Of a DNA stretch of 64,000 nucleotides, positions 1-12,164 are shown in pieces. The notes below the pieces were generated by a model that had not been told where the DNA came from, made no database searches, and saw nothing but the letters and a program-made list of their open reading frames with translations. The DNA is from Prunus persica (lineage: Eukaryota > Streptophyta > Magnoliopsida > Rosales > Rosaceae). Numbering within the stretch: position 1 is the stretch's first letter; every line of letters starts with the position of its first letter. The DNA is taken from the NCBI RefSeq assembly GCF_000346465.2, contig NC_034015.1, forward strand, positions 1,157,709 through 1,221,708, given 5' to 3'. Position numbers and translations under genes: made by a program.

Positions 1-1
1 A

Positions 2-199
2 CAATTATCAGGCAGCGGAGACAAGATTAAGGCCGCTGAAATTGCTACATGGTCGTCAATTAATTACTATTTACTTGGTTTAAGAAGCAAAGTTTTAAGC
101 AAGGAGATGGTTCTGAAGATGGCGGGGGTCGCTCTGGGAATGGCTCTTGGAGGTTATGCAGTATATAGATATCCAAAGTCAGCTTGTGTCCAAAACTGA
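2..199 (+). CDS. RTM2-like small HSP membrane protein, 3' end only
   Basis: An open frame runs from the window edge to a TGA at 197-199 and encodes about 65 residues. It ends in a hydrophobic, glycine/alanine-rich stretch (around GVALGMALGGYAVY) followed by a short basic tail. This matches the C-terminal membrane anchors of the two complete genes at 16920-17966 and 21090-22384, both of which carry a VGGY or VGAY motif at the same place. By that likeness it is the last exon of a third tandem member. RTM2-type proteins combine an HSP20-like domain with a C-terminal anchor; the Arabidopsis founder restricts long-distance movement of potyviruses in phloem. The HSP20 part is outside the window, so the function of this copy is inferred only from its neighbours. 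Confidence 0.7.
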   Translation, partial: QLSGSGDKIKAAEIATWSSINYYLLGLRSKVLSKEMVLKMAGVALGMALGGYAVYRYPKSACVQN

Positions 200-621
200 A
201 TTAACATACGATGGACATTATTTTCAGATCAAATTACACTTCTTTGATTATTTTTCAAGTTGGCTGTTTTTATTTATAAATAATCTTTAAACCATTGCAA
301 TTATGGTCACAACAAAGCAGAATTTCCATCAGATGAAGTTTCCAGAATGCCAGTGGCACATACTGTTGCAAAGATATTGCTATTGTTATCATGATACTTG
401 AATTTAATCCTCATTGATATATATATATATTTTTTTGGGTCAATTTAACACTTGAATTCTTTACAAATAGCCAATTTCACCCTTGCCATCAAGATTTTCC
501 ATGAGGATTCACGTGCTTGGCATGTGAGAAATATTTTTTTAAAATCCAAAATTACTAATTAACTAATTAAATTTAGTATCACGTCCTTCCCCTCCTCTAT
601 ATTTCTTTCTTGAGGTTGGTT
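200..621. other. Intergenic, no gene seen
   Basis: AT-rich sequence after the stop codon of the first RTM2-like gene. It contains a short TA run near 417-431. I see no coding signal. It ends at the left LTR of the decayed copia element. Confidence 0.6.
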
Positions 622-831
622 TGAATACTTTAGGTTAGTTGTATTATTTTTCATAAGGAGTATATATAGGAGTTACAAGGGTGCTTTACAAGGAAATAGA
701 TATAGTAATTAATTAGGAGAATATCTCCTAATTATACAAGGATGTGTAAACTATATAAAACAATGAAGTAAATCACCTAATTAACTTACGAAATAAATCT
801 CCTTGATTTAATAGGTTATCTCACGTCAACA
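622..831 (-). repeat. 3' LTR of the decayed copia element
   Basis: On the + strand it begins TGAATACTTTAGG and ends TCACGTCAACA, directly beside the purine-rich tract. It aligns along its length with the interrupted right LTR. The right copy differs mainly by a longer TA run near 5647-5667. Confidence 0.8.
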
Positions 832-867
832 CTCCTCCTCAAGTTGGTGCATACACATCACCGATGC

Positions 868-3543
868 CTAACTTGGTAATTGAGTCATAAAACACTCGTC
901 CACAAACAACTCTAAATGACCTTCTGATTTTACAAAGGGTAGACAGATGATCTTGTTCTCAATTTTTTCTTTAATGAAATGTATATCCACCTCAACATGT
1001 TTAGTTTGATTACGTTGAACTGGATTGGGAGCAATATCGATAGCTAACTTGTTATCACAATGTAACTCCATTGGCTTCTTTGGTTTAAAACCCAGTTCTG
1101 TCAAGAAACCTCTGATCCACAAGAATTCACAAACTCCTTGAGCCATTCCTCAATACTCTGCTTCTACACTAGACCGAGCAACCACATTTTATTTTTTACT
1201 CCGCTAAGTGACTAGGTTACCTCCAACGAATGTAAAGTAACCCAATGTAGAGCGTTTATCTATAATGGAACCAGCCCAATCAGCATCTGTATATCCAACA
1301 ACTTCAAGATTTCCATTCTTAGAGAACATTAATCCCTTTCCAGAGGCTAACTTTAAGTATCTTAAGATTTGATAAACTACATTCCTATGAGAAATACTGG
1401 GTGAATGCATAAACACACTAACCACACTCACAACATATGCAATATCTGGTCTTGTGTGTGCCAAATATATCAACCTTCCAACGAGGCGCTGGTATTGTTC
1501 ATTATTGGTTGGCAACCAGTCCATGTCTTCACACAACTTGTGATTCATCTCAATAGGTGTGTCAGCAAGCTTACATCTAAGCATTCTTATTTCAGTTAGT
1601 AGATCCATCACGTACTTCCTTTGAGACACAAATATACCAGTTTTTAACCTTGCTACTTCAATTCCGAAGAAGTACTTCAGAGCACCTAAATCATTCGTCT
1701 CGAATTCCTGAGACAAATACTTTTGTAGCTTCTGTTGCTCTCTTGTGTCGTTCCCAGTTATGACTATGTCATCCACATAAACAATTAATGCAATGATTTT
1801 TCCTCCATCACACTTCAAGAACAGGGTGTGGTCTAAATTACTTTGAGTGTATCCAAAATTCTTCATGAACTTAGTAAATCTACCAAACCATGCCCTAGGA
1901 GATTGTTTTAACCCATATAATGATTTACTGTGCTTGCAAACTTGATTTTTCTTGTCATGAGCTAAATTACATTCTGGTGATAAACCCATGTATACCTTTT
2001 CTTCTAAGTCTCCATGTAAGAAGGCATTTTTAACATCAAACTGATGTAGTGGCTAATCTATATTTGCTACTAGAGAAGTAGGACTCTGATAGTGTTGCTA
2101 CTGGGGCAAAGGCCTTTTGGTAGTCCACCCTATGTCTCTATGTGTACCCCTTCATTACCAATCTAGTTTTATATATTTCAATGGATCCATCTGCTTTGAG
2201 TTTCACAATATAGATCCACCTGTATCCCACTGTCTTCTTTCCATGAGGTAAAGGCATGAGCTCCCATGTGGCATTCTTCTGAAGAGCTAGTATTTCTTCA
2301 TTCATGGCTTCTTTCCATTTTGAGTCTTCTAATGCTTCAGTTACACTATTGGGGACATATATATCGGCCAACTGCTTCACAAAGTGTACATGTGACTCAG
2401 ATAATATGCTTAGAGATATATAATTATTGATGGGGTATTTTTCTTTGGCTTTAAGATCTGCTTCGTACTGTACTCGAGGTTTACCATAGTTCTTCCTTTG
2501 TGGAAGTTGGTATATAGGGGTATATGTATCTTTTATGCTTTCTAAAATCAAATCATTATGGTATATTTCACTAGTGTTATTAGTTTCAGGGGTAAATGTT
2601 ACCTGAATGACTTCCTCATAAAGTGACTGGTGTGGAACTAGAGATGAAGGCGAGTCCGGGGTAGGCAAAATCTCATAAAATAATTCAACGTCCTCCTTCT
2701 GATTTTGGCAGCGTGAAGTCGACCGGTCGTTTTGACATAGTGGCTCTGCCTATGAAGGAATAAAGAGGGGCAACCGGTCGTGTGGGAGAGGCGATTTGAG
2801 CAGGCCCCAAAACATTAGAATGAATAAGGGAGAAGGGAACTCAACTTTTATTTGTACTTAATGGGAACTGAATACAATGCTCTTAACCAATTCACAGGTA
2901 TCACTCTGGAAGCTAGAAATATCAAAACAAGAAAATAATGATGGAAACAACTTCTTCAGATAACCAAACAAGGCATGCTCAAAACGTTTATCCCATAACC
3001 AAACTTTGTCTCTCGGCCTCGTAGAACTAGCTCCACTTGTTATGAAAGTTTGACCAACCTTGGTCTCACTATCTGATGCCCAGTCGAAGTGGTAGAGTTT
3101 GCCCCACCTAGTACCACAACCAATCGTCTTCCTCGTGATGATATCATGAAAAACACAATGATTCGGCCAAAATGTTGTAGTACACCCCAAAGTTATAGTA
3201 AGTTGCGCAATAGACAACAAGTTATGGTATAAGGATGGAACAATCAATACAGAATCAATATGTGTGGAGTTAGATAGAGATAGAGAGCCCTCCCCAACCA
3301 TAGAGGAAGGGGTACCATTAGCATTAGATACCACCGACTGAGTGGTTAGTTTGCGACTAATAATTGGCCAGGATCAAATGTCATGTGATCCGTAGCACCT
3401 AAGTCAATACTCCATGTAGATTTTGGAGAGGACGTATGAAAAGCAGAACCTTTGGTGGTGGCGATAGAAGCACAAGTCTGGGTAGCCGATTTAGCAGGAT
3501 TGACTGCATGCTTTTGTGAGTCAGCAAGGAGGTAGAGAATCAT
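868..3543 (-). pseudogene. Copia pol remnants: protease, RT, RNase H
   Basis: Read on the minus strand, the order is protease, GAG-pre-integrase, reverse transcriptase, RNase H, which is copia order. The protease block at 3543-3346 has WSIDLGATDH, with the usual serine of DSGA replaced by leucine. The GAG-pre-integrase block at 3334-2858 has a decayed zinc finger. The integrase core is essentially absent between 2857 and 2669. The RT block has GYRWIYIVKLKADGS near 2220, SLYGLKQSPRAWF near 1910 and the catalytic YVDD near 1780. RNase H with HCDNKLAIDIA lies at 868-1146. Stop codons and frame changes separate the pieces (for example between 2138 and 1989 and between 1204 and 1146). Expression as a polyprotein is not possible. 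Confidence 0.85.
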
Positions 3544-3560
3544 AGGGGGGGTCCTAACAT

Positions 3561-5329
3561 TGTTAAATATATGCCCTAGAAGCTAATATAAAAATGGATA
3601 ATTTTAAGGAAATAATATATAATAATCAAAGGGGCAAGAACATTGCTTTAGATACATAACGTACACAAAGTAACAAGTCCATGGATTAAGATATAAATGG
3701 AAAGAGGTCTAAAGAAGTTAGATGCACGAGACCTTTCCATACATATGAATACCGTATCCTAAAATTCCTAAAATGTTCCTAGTCATAGGATCACCAATTG
3801 GAGAATGGTGACCTGCAAAGACTGGTACACATTATCTCTGCTCAATTAGGAGGATGACTAGTCTCAAGTCATTCGTGTAGAGACACTGAGACATATGTGT
3901 AGGTGCTCTATAGAAGATGGAGTCCACTGACTGTGATCAACTTTAGAATTCTTGTATGGAAGTCTTACTCACAAGTGTCAAACAAAGAATTCTAAGTTGT
4001 GATAATGCAAATTAATCCTTAGACCTGAGACATCGTAATTGTTTTGTGTATATGTTGTTTCTCTTTGAGAGCATTATACGGTCGTATCAAAATAATGTGA
4101 CTTAAAGGTATTCCTCAGGATTCTCAACATGTACGCAGAGACAAGTGAATTTACAACAAGGAATCGCTGCTCTTAGTAAGAAGAGAGAATACTCTAAAGA
4201 TATGATTCGTGAATCTTTGGCCAAAGTATCGGATGAAAATTGGAACAAGAATGTTTGGAATTTCATCAAATTTCATCATATAATCTAGAGATGTCATATT
4301 AGAGATTTTGACACAAGTTTACCATATCCCGAGAATATGACATAGAGTACTGAATTAGAGAAGGATCGAATTGCATTGTAATCACAAACTGACTAGGTTC
4401 TCTAAATGAATTCTTTTTAGCTTGGGTAGCCATGACGTACTACTTGGTGTCACTCATGGCTTGTGGAAGCCCTTTAAGGATTAATTATAATTAGCATTCG
4501 CCAATAAGGAGAATTGTATGGAGGGATACAATTCACACTTGATTCAGAGTGAATCATTCATACCCACTACGTCGCTAATTAGAACCTATAAGATCGTACA
4601 CCGAAAAGAAATAAATTGGGAAATTAAGAAGAGAATGAATGATTTTGTGACTTGGTCAAAGTCAATGTGAAAGTCATGGTCAAAGTCAATGTGAAAGTCA
4701 AAGGTCGAAGTCAAAAGTCAAAGATCAAAGGTCAAACAGTTGACCCGACACTTGATACGGTCAACTAAGGATGACCGGGACCAACACTCGTTAGACAAGT
4801 GAGTGATTAAAAAAGGATTTGACCATATGGACTTAGGCACATATGTGACACATTATATGATTAATGTGTTACTCTCTCTCCCTAACCCCTTAAATAAGTC
4901 ACATCAAGTGAGGGTGCTAGCACCACTCTTCACTTGTTGTCTACTCATTCTCTCATCCCATTCAATCCTTGGTGAAGAGCTTTGGGGGTGCATATCTTTG
5001 TACCTATTTGGAGAACTACGATGTGGAGAATCAACATCAAAGGGAGAGCCAACAACGAAGGGACCACTCCCTCTACTTGAACACCATTCTTGGTTTCAAG
5101 ATTCGCTCCAAGGGTATGAACATCTTATATTTCTCTCAAATAGGATTTAGAGAGTTTTTTGTGCACATTTTCATAGACTTATAAAAATTGGGACTAAATG
5201 GGACTTGCATGAATCCCTAGTTTATTTAATGCTTCCGCTCTTACTTTGATTTCATATTAGATATGGCATGCTAGGTGATTTATACTCACAAAGTTTGGTT
5301 ATAGAGTTTTTAGAAATCTCTATACAACA
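3561..5329 (+). mobile_element. Solo BARE/Angela-like copia LTR
   Basis: The 1769-bp segment starts TGTTAAATATATGCCCTAGA and ends CTCTATACAACA, giving TG...CA ends. The start closely resembles the well-known LTR start of the BARE-1/Angela copia group, and the length suits that group. It lies inside the gag region of the older copia element in the opposite orientation. A related, reversed copy is at 23200-25124. The flanks (AACAT on the left, CCATT on the right) do not form a target duplication, and the gag body is missing on both sides, so a deletion probably followed the insertion. Short open frames inside it show no known domain. Confidence 0.65.
4652..4770 (+). promoter_or_regulatory. Cluster of GTCAA/TTGAC (W-box core) motifs in the LTR
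   Basis: About ten GTCAA or TTGAC cores occur within roughly 120 bp. TTGAC is the core of the W-box bound by WRKY factors. A similar cluster is in the related LTR near 23928-24007. WRKY binding here is inference from motif density. Confidence 0.45.
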
Positions 5330-5558
5330 CCATTCCCACAATATTTCCTTCAGACATCATAGAGGAATTAAGATTTGATATGAGTGTGTGTTTGTGATTA
5401 AGGAGTTGATTTAAGAATTTGAGGAATTTGATGTATGAATTTGATTTGAGAGGTATGTGTTGAAGGAGTTTCATAAGAGGATTTGATTTGAGAGGTAAGG
5501 AATTTGATTTGGGGTTTGGGTTGGAATTTGAGAGTATGATTTGATGGCTTAGAGACAA
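5330..5558 (-). pseudogene. Copia gag N-terminal remnant
   Basis: Minus-strand frame starting at an ATG at 5558, a few bases from the primer-binding site at 5572-5583, as expected for a gag start. About 75 residues remain, rich in serine, asparagine and proline. The frame then runs into the BARE/Angela-like LTR and loses the rest of gag. Confidence 0.5.
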
Positions 5559-5571
5559 CCTAGGATCGATT

Positions 5572-5583
5572 GCTCTGATACCA
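5572..5583 (-). other. Primer-binding site of the decayed copia element
   Basis: The minus strand reads TGGTATCAGAGC, the complement of the initiator tRNA-Met 3' end and the usual copia primer site. It lies about 20 bp inside the right LTR. Confidence 0.8.
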
Positions 5584-5604
5584 TACTAAAATATAAATTT
5601 AGTT

Positions 5605-5776
5605 TGAATACTTTAGGTTAGTTGTATTCTTCTCCATAAGGAGATATATATATATATATATATATATTTAGGAGTTTACAAGGGTGTTTTACAAGGAAAT
5701 AGATATAGTAATTAATTTGGAGAATATCTCCTAATTATACAAGGACATGTAAACTATATAAAATAAGGAAGTAAAT
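5605..5776 (-). repeat. 5' LTR of the decayed copia element, first part
   Basis: Homologous to 622-831. The LTR is cut after GTAAAT at 5776 by the 5777-10089 element and resumes at 10090 with TAAATCACCTAAG, ending GTCAACA at 10152. Rejoining the parts at the TAAAT duplication restores collinearity with the left LTR. Confidence 0.85.
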
Positions 5777-6042
5777 TGTAACACCCCGACCTAGTTTAAT
5801 CATCTTATCCAATTTATTTTATGTGCACAATTACGTTTTTACCCTCAAGAGTAAGGGCACTTTGGTAACTTTTTGTTTCGGAAGGATTTTGGGGAATTGA
5901 GTGGCACCGTTACGTAGAGCTTGCTCTCCGAGTTTGTAGACATGTAGTGGGTTCAATTTGGAGTTAAAACGATATAATCTATGGAAGTACAGTAGCACAA
6001 CCATAAATTTTGTAAAGTCAAAATTTTTAAAAATCTGGACTG

Positions 6043-6044
<2 letters not shown>

Positions 6045-6084
<40 letters not shown>
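6045..6084. repeat. CT dinucleotide microsatellite
   Basis: About 20 CT units. The reversed relative of this element has a GA tract at the same place (around 12787-12832), so the simple repeat is an inherited part of the family. Confidence 0.9.
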
Positions 6085-6086
<2 letters not shown>

Positions 6087-8078
6087 CTTTCCCGACTCTC
6101 TCTCTTCTTCCCGAAAACAGACCGGCCACTTTGGCCGGCTTTTTCTCCTCTGTCCGATCACGGCTAGCGACGACACAACCCACAAAACGTTCATCTTTTC
6201 CTCCTCTACACGTTCATACCCATTTCCACCTTTAAAACTACAAGATTGGTTGCAATTTTGGACTGAAACTGAGCCAAAACCCTCTTTCGTTGCAGATGGT
6301 GTTTGTGTGATTTTCGGTGGCCAAAATCGTCAAATCAGATATGAAACTTCATCCTCTCATCGTGCTCTACCTGTCTATGTGCTTGGTTTAGGTTAATTTT
6401 GAGGTTTTAGAGATCGATTTCTAACCCCCAGTTAAGCTGACGGTCTCGGCTTAGATCCGGCTAGTTCCGGTCAGTTTTTGGCCGTAGTCCAAGAACAAAA
6501 GTTGATCCCCTAGGTAGTCGGATTATAATGGTATTGGTGTTGACCGGCGATTTGGAGTTTTCCATCACCGAAAATTACTCAAGACACCTACACACTGTCG
6601 GCCGCAAATGGCGGCGCATGATCCACTTTGTGGCTGCCCATTAGGTTCTAAAATGTTCCCTTTGTCGTCCTGAGCATGAAAGTATGCTCAGATTTGGAAC
6701 TGGTTACCATTTGACAGTTGAACGGATATTGCACCTATTATGCGATATCGGGGTTCGATAGGTTTGGACCGTTCGATCGGCCTCAATTTCAAATATGTTG
6801 TTCCATGTACCTCTAGGATCATGTAAGATCTTGTGGATCGAGAATCGGAGTCTCGGATATTCCGAGTCAATGATTCCAAGGTTAGACAAATCAACCGTCG
6901 TTCGATCATGCGATTTGCTTAGATCTGACCGGTTGATCGAGACCAAACCTTCGGGACTTATTCAGTAGACTTTGTTGGACCTATAGTTACTTTCGAATTG
7001 AAAATCGGAGGTCTTGGCCCCAGTGGGACCGATTGACCCATATGAAAAGTTTGACCGCTCGGTTGACCGTGAGTTTTCCGAGACCATCTCATCCTTCAGG
7101 AAGTATTAGAATGACCCTATAAACTTTCTTAAAGGTTGTGCACACTTTGAGACTAGGGAACTAGTGTTTGGAGTTAAAGTTCGTTGTCGGGTACGTTTAT
7201 TAATTATGCCCGTTTATTCTCTCAAATAGATACTCTTGCTTCGCGCACTCTAGAGCAAGATCTCTCTCAGGATTGAGCAGCGTTGGACTTGTCGTAAGTG
7301 GACATTTGTTTTTAAATTGCATTTATTTTTCAAATATGGAATTGCTTGCATAAATGTGATTGGATTGGAAATCAGTTTATTTTGGTTAATAAGGTTATTG
7401 GATCTTATTGTCGGGCTAGTCTTAGCTTTTACAATGTAATATGTTATTTCAAGGGATTATTATTTTAATATATAATATTATATCTATTAAAGTATATGGA
7501 TTTAGGTCTCGGACTTTGGTGATTTTGGGATTTGGGTGATATTGGGTTTGTTTATGAAATTTGAACAAGGGATTTGGTTTATTTGGATTTTGGATATTTT
7601 TATCATTATTTTATGAGATTTTGGTGTTGGTTATATCGGTTAAGTTGTGAATTTTGTATAATGAATATTATTGTTTCAACTATGATATTATCGAGATGTT
7701 TATATATATGGGTTGGGGTACCTTTGAATATTTGAAAATTGGATTTTGAAGGTGTATTATGTTTTATTATTTATATTAGTTTATGAAAGTGGATTCTGGA
7801 TCTTGGGAATGACACACCATTATATGTACCTCCCTTATTACTATTACTTTGGATATTTTTGACACACGGTAACTCTTCGGAGGTGTGTCGGGAATAGGAC
7901 ACCCCTGACCGGGTGTACTGAAGGCCTTGATGAGCTGTCTGTGTGCGTATGACTCATTTCAGCAACACGTGTATTGAGGATTCAACCGTACTAGTCTGGG
8001 AAGCAATAGCCCTCGGTTGGAATGCTCATTCCCTAGCCACATGAGTATTGAGGATTCTGCCATGTGGTCTAGTAAAAC

Positions 8079-9017
8079 TAGGAGTGGGCACGGTACGGTA
8101 TTTAGCTCGTACCGCTACCAATACCGGAAATTAAAACCAGTATGGTACGGTATGAGATTATCTTTTGTCAAAGTTGGTACCATACCATGCTGTGCCAAAT
8201 CAGTATCGATACCATTTCGGTTCCAAAATGACACAACTAAAAAATGAACCAATTCAATATTCAACATATTCATTCACCAAAACAAGTGATGCCTAAGTTA
8301 CAGATTCAAAGATTCAACATATTCCATATCCAAATTCTAATCAACCAACTCAATATCCATCAACATATTCAATATCCAAATCAACCAAATCCAAAGATAA
8401 AATGACATAAAACAAAAGCAATAAAATGACATAAAACGAACAACTTCGCCAAACTTCTGTATGCTAAAATCTCAACCATGTTTGAGGTTCAAACCTCAGA
8501 AAGCTTAAAGAAGCTTGTACAAACAACATAGCTCTTACAGTAGTATATATAGATAGAAATATACATCTTACTAAAAAATTATTAGTTTTGCATGAAACTA
8601 TGTATCCAAGTCTCAGTCAATCTGAACAGCTAATAGAATATTCAAAATCTTTTTTAACTTTCTAGCTTACATTTTCCAAAAGGATGTGGAGCACATGCTT
8701 TCTCTGTAGATATGACTGAAAGCAATGCAACTAAGCCCTCTAAAAGTACTTTCCATAGCAGAATATATAGATTTCTCTGGCATAATGCAGTAAAGTATTG
8801 ATCTCTTGGAAACTGAGGATAGATCAAAATATTATTCTTCAGTATTCGGTACGGTACGGTATTGACTAGTACCAAATATTTGATACCGCTACCATACCAT
8901 ACTCTATTGGTACGGTACCAAATATCTCCCCATCCCAAATGAAACGGTATGAAATCGATATGGTACGGTATGGTTAGTGTACAGTTTCAGTATTTCGGCT
9001 TTAGATGCCCACGCCTA
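8079..9017. mobile_element. Non-autonomous hAT element
   Basis: The ends TAGGAGTGGGCA and TGCCCACGCCTA are imperfect inverted copies. They are flanked by a perfect 8-bp duplication AGTAAAAC (8071-8078 and 9018-9025), diagnostic of hAT elements. Both subterminal regions are full of GGTACGGTA/TACCGTACC-like words that form further inverted repeats. It is 939 bp long with no transposase. It sits inside the gypsy/LARD-like element, which sits inside a copia LTR. Confidence 0.9.
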
Positions 9018-10298
9018 AGTAAAACAATCCCCGTGTTGGATTGTTTCCCCTAGTACATATTGATGATTTGTTTATTTTTGGTGTGTGTATATTTATAGTA
9101 ATGTGCATTGAGACTACTCTACACAGGTATGAATATATATATATAGGTATATATGTGGATTTACTTTCCAGGTTTTGAGGTTTCTTGAGCATGTGCATTG
9201 AGACTACTCTGCACAGGTATGAATATTTGAAATGGAGTTCAGATTTGAGATTGGATATTTGGGAATTGCTGGGCATATTGTATTTTTGCAAGGGTTTGGT
9301 TACAAGAAAAAAGATTTTTGGGTTTTGTTGGTTATATTTTATATTAACAAGATTACTTTGGAAGTTTCGATTATACAGTTTTACAATTATGATTAAATGC
9401 ATAAATTTACGTTTCCCAAGAATTTGAGGAGTATTAATTAAATAGTTTTCATTATCGTATATCTTGATATAAGTATATTTAATTTAATTATTTTCAAGTA
9501 TCGGAAGGTATATATGTCCGTATACAAAAGGATTTTGTTGCATATTTTTTTGTTGGCATTATTTTCTAAAACGGAGGGGGTTATTAGTTTGAATAGAAAT
9601 TATGTTTACAGCTTTGTTTTCATCCACCCACACTATCAGTTTTGCGCCCCCAGGTCCTAGATATTCGAGATCGAGACCACCACGTCGAGGCATCACCATT
9701 GTCCACACTGTAGGAATTCCTCCTTTATCTTTCTCTACTTTACTTTCCCCTAGTTGTAAACTAAATCTTTAGTTGCTTTGCTTGCTCGTTTCGAGTTTTG
9801 GTTGAGAGCGTGAAGCCCTTTGGTTTAGTCTTAACTGTTGTGCGTGCTTTTACCTTGTGCATGCTGGAAGTTGGGCCATTCTGGTGTTGTTTGCAGGGAC
9901 GGTAATTCGGGAATTGTTCCAAGTACAGGGGAGATCCTGCCAAAATTTCAGTAGAAGTCAAACTATTTATCCTTTTAAATTAGGGCTACAAGACTTTTTA
10001 GTAAAGTGGGTTCAACATCAGGGTAAATGTCGGACGGGGAGCAAGGTTCATCGCAGATTCCAAAGTGGAATACAGGGCGGGTCCTGTCATAAATCACCTA
10101 AGTAACTTAGGAAATAAATCTGCTTAATTTAGTAGGTTAACTCATGTCAACATGGAGTGTGGATGTGGTGAGGGGAATGCTCTCAACAGAGAACATGGTG
10201 GGTTTTTTTTGGTTGAAGGAAATGAAAATTTTTTTGACCAAGAAAAAGGAAATGAATATTTCATTCCAAGCAAAAGCGATACAACAATCAGCGAAACT

Positions 10299-11142
10299 AC
10301 GAGTTAGCCTAAATATCATAGGTAATTCATGCAAAAAGAAAATTAATCAACAACATCAATTGAATAAATTAACGGATAGGTAATTAAGAGGCTAGATTGC
10401 TTTATTAGTGGTGGATTCGGTGTCCTAGTGCTTTTATATATTTGTTTTCAATCCCTTTAAATATTGTGTGTTTTATTTGCTTTGGTTTTTAAGTTTTTGT
10501 CAACTTTAGTTCAATCAATCAATCAATCAATCAATCATTTGTTTAATTAGGTTTAGTGCAATTTAATTGATTAACTTGTTTAATCCATCCTTGTTGGTTT
10601 GGCTTCGTACTTGCATATCTCTATACTATATTATTGATTCATCCTCTTACAAGTAATTTAATTTGTGAATTTTTTATGTTTTTTTCTAGATGTTTGAAAA
10701 TCTACATCAAGTTTTTCCAAATTTTTAAATATTCTTTTCTTGATGTCGAATTTTGAACACCTAGAAAAGAATATTAAAAAATCACAAATTAAATTACTCC
10801 CTAGTGCATGAATCAACAATAGTATAGAGATATGCAAGTACGATGTCGAACCTAAAAGGATTTATTAACCAACTTAATCACCTAAATTGCACTAAACCTA
10901 ATTAAGCAAACGATTGAGTGATATTAAACAAAAATTGACACAAAAGCTTAAAAGCCAAAACAAATAAATATATGATAATTTAAGGGGTTGAACGTCAATT
11001 TATAAAAGCACTAGGACAACGAATCCACCACTAATAATCTAATCTAACCTCTAAATTACTTATCCGTTAATTAATCCAATTGATGTTGTTAATTATTTTT
11101 TGTTTTTTTTAAAAATTACCTATGGTATTTAGGCTAACTCGT
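10299..11142. repeat. Long imperfect inverted repeat (foldback)
   Basis: The left arm (10299-10711) begins ACGAGTTAGCCTAAATA. The right arm (10739-11142) ends with its inverted counterpart TATTTAGGCTAACTCGT. The loop is about 27 bp of AT-rich sequence. The arms are about 410 bp, clearly diverged but collinear throughout. The left arm contains an AATC microsatellite near 10515-10539. No coding capacity, and no obvious target duplication at the outer ends. Confidence 0.8.
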
Positions 11143-12164
11143 ATATTCTTACATGCAATTTGTCTGTGGTATTAAGTACAAATAGGAATATAGACTCTTT
11201 AAGCTTTGTGAAAGTTTTGATAACCATGTAAACCCTATGAGTATGATATTTACTTTAGATGAATTACAATTCCTAACTACAAGAAGCAAGCCTCAAATTA
11301 GGTGTGGTATTATTCTAATTTGCATCAAAGAACTCAACTTAAAACCTAGATAGTAGCTAAGCTTCAAGACATTCAATCAAGTCTATAAGCATGGTGATTA
11401 AGAATCTAGCATCAAAAGGCAATCAAAGGATAGGCAAAATAAGAAAACTAGATCATCATATTAGGGTTTCATCTTACCCTAGAAAAGTATTTAGTTACAC
11501 ATAGTTATAATAAAAATCATAAGAAAAGTCATGAAAAAGATAGAATTCGGAAATCAATGGTGATGCGCACGCCTGAGCTCCACGTCCTCTCTTGAATGGA
11601 AATTGTATAAATGGTGGTAGGCTAGGTAGAGAGAGCTTAGGGTGGGCTTATATAGTGAAAAGTAACTAAAACCTACTCTAAAAAGGTCCGGAAAAACTCT
11701 CCCAAAGCAAATCAAAATCCTAAATAACTAAGTAAACAAACTAGGAAAGAATCCTTCTTTCACTAGGAAACCCGTCTTGCTTGCATGTTTTGGAGTCATT
11801 TCAGTTCCTAGAAATTTTGAAAAAATATTTAAATTTTAGCTGTATTTCTTAGCTTTGTAGGCATATAACGCTAATTCAGCTTGGGCTGTTTTGATTTCAA
11901 ATTATGGGACAATTGTCTTCAAAAAAAATTCTGACAAATTGACACAATGATCTTCAATGTCATATCTTTCTTATCCAATTGGCTTGGCTAAAATTCCTTC
12001 AAAAAATTGATTTTCCATCTAACACCTTGTAAGAGCATAGCAAAACTGAAAATAAGTTAAATAACATAATAATTCTCTTTTTAATTAACTTTTCCTACAA
12101 AAACCAAATATAAAGGGTATAACAATAATGCACCTATAAAATACCTGCATCTTAAATTTTGCTA
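11143..12164. other. Non-coding, repeat-like sequence
   Basis: AT-rich DNA between the foldback and the truncated gypsy-type fragment, without a supportable open frame. The style suggests decayed retrotransposon sequence, but I cannot identify ends. Confidence 0.4.

Larger units (their letters stand above)
5777..10089 (+). mobile_element. Gypsy/LARD-like element, possibly a solo LTR
   Basis: It starts TGTAACACCCCGACC and ends GGGCGGGTCCTGTCA, with TG...CA ends and a perfect 5-bp target duplication TAAAT (5772-5776 and 10090-10094), so it inserted by a retroviral-type integrase. No protein domain is visible. After removing the hAT insertion its body is about 3.4 kb. I found no second copy of the start inside it, so it is either one very long solo LTR or a non-coding LARD-type derivative. 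TGTAACACCCC starts are common in plant gypsy-class LTRs. A truncated reversed relative lies at 12165-13126. Confidence 0.8.
622..10152 (-). mobile_element. Decayed copia retrotransposon with nested insertions
   Basis: The element runs on the minus strand. Two related LTRs (622-831, and 5605-5776 continued at 10090-10152) flank protease, reverse transcriptase and RNase H remnants. A tRNA-iMet type primer-binding site lies beside the right LTR, and a purine-rich tract (GAGGAGGAG on the minus strand) lies beside the left LTR; both fit the copia layout. A BARE/Angela-like LTR replaces most of gag, and a 4.3-kb element sits inside the right LTR. Most of the integrase core is missing between 2669 and 2857. 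I could not find a matching 5-bp target duplication around the outer ends, so the left border may be truncated. No part looks functional. Confidence 0.85.

Noticed and set aside
4803..5150. Open frame of 115 codons inside the BARE/Angela-like LTR
   Set aside because: No recognisable domain, no support from the related LTR, and it lies wholly in LTR sequence.
5953..6183. Open frames over the CT tract
   Set aside because: Low-complexity serine/leucine or arginine/glutamate runs produced by the microsatellite.
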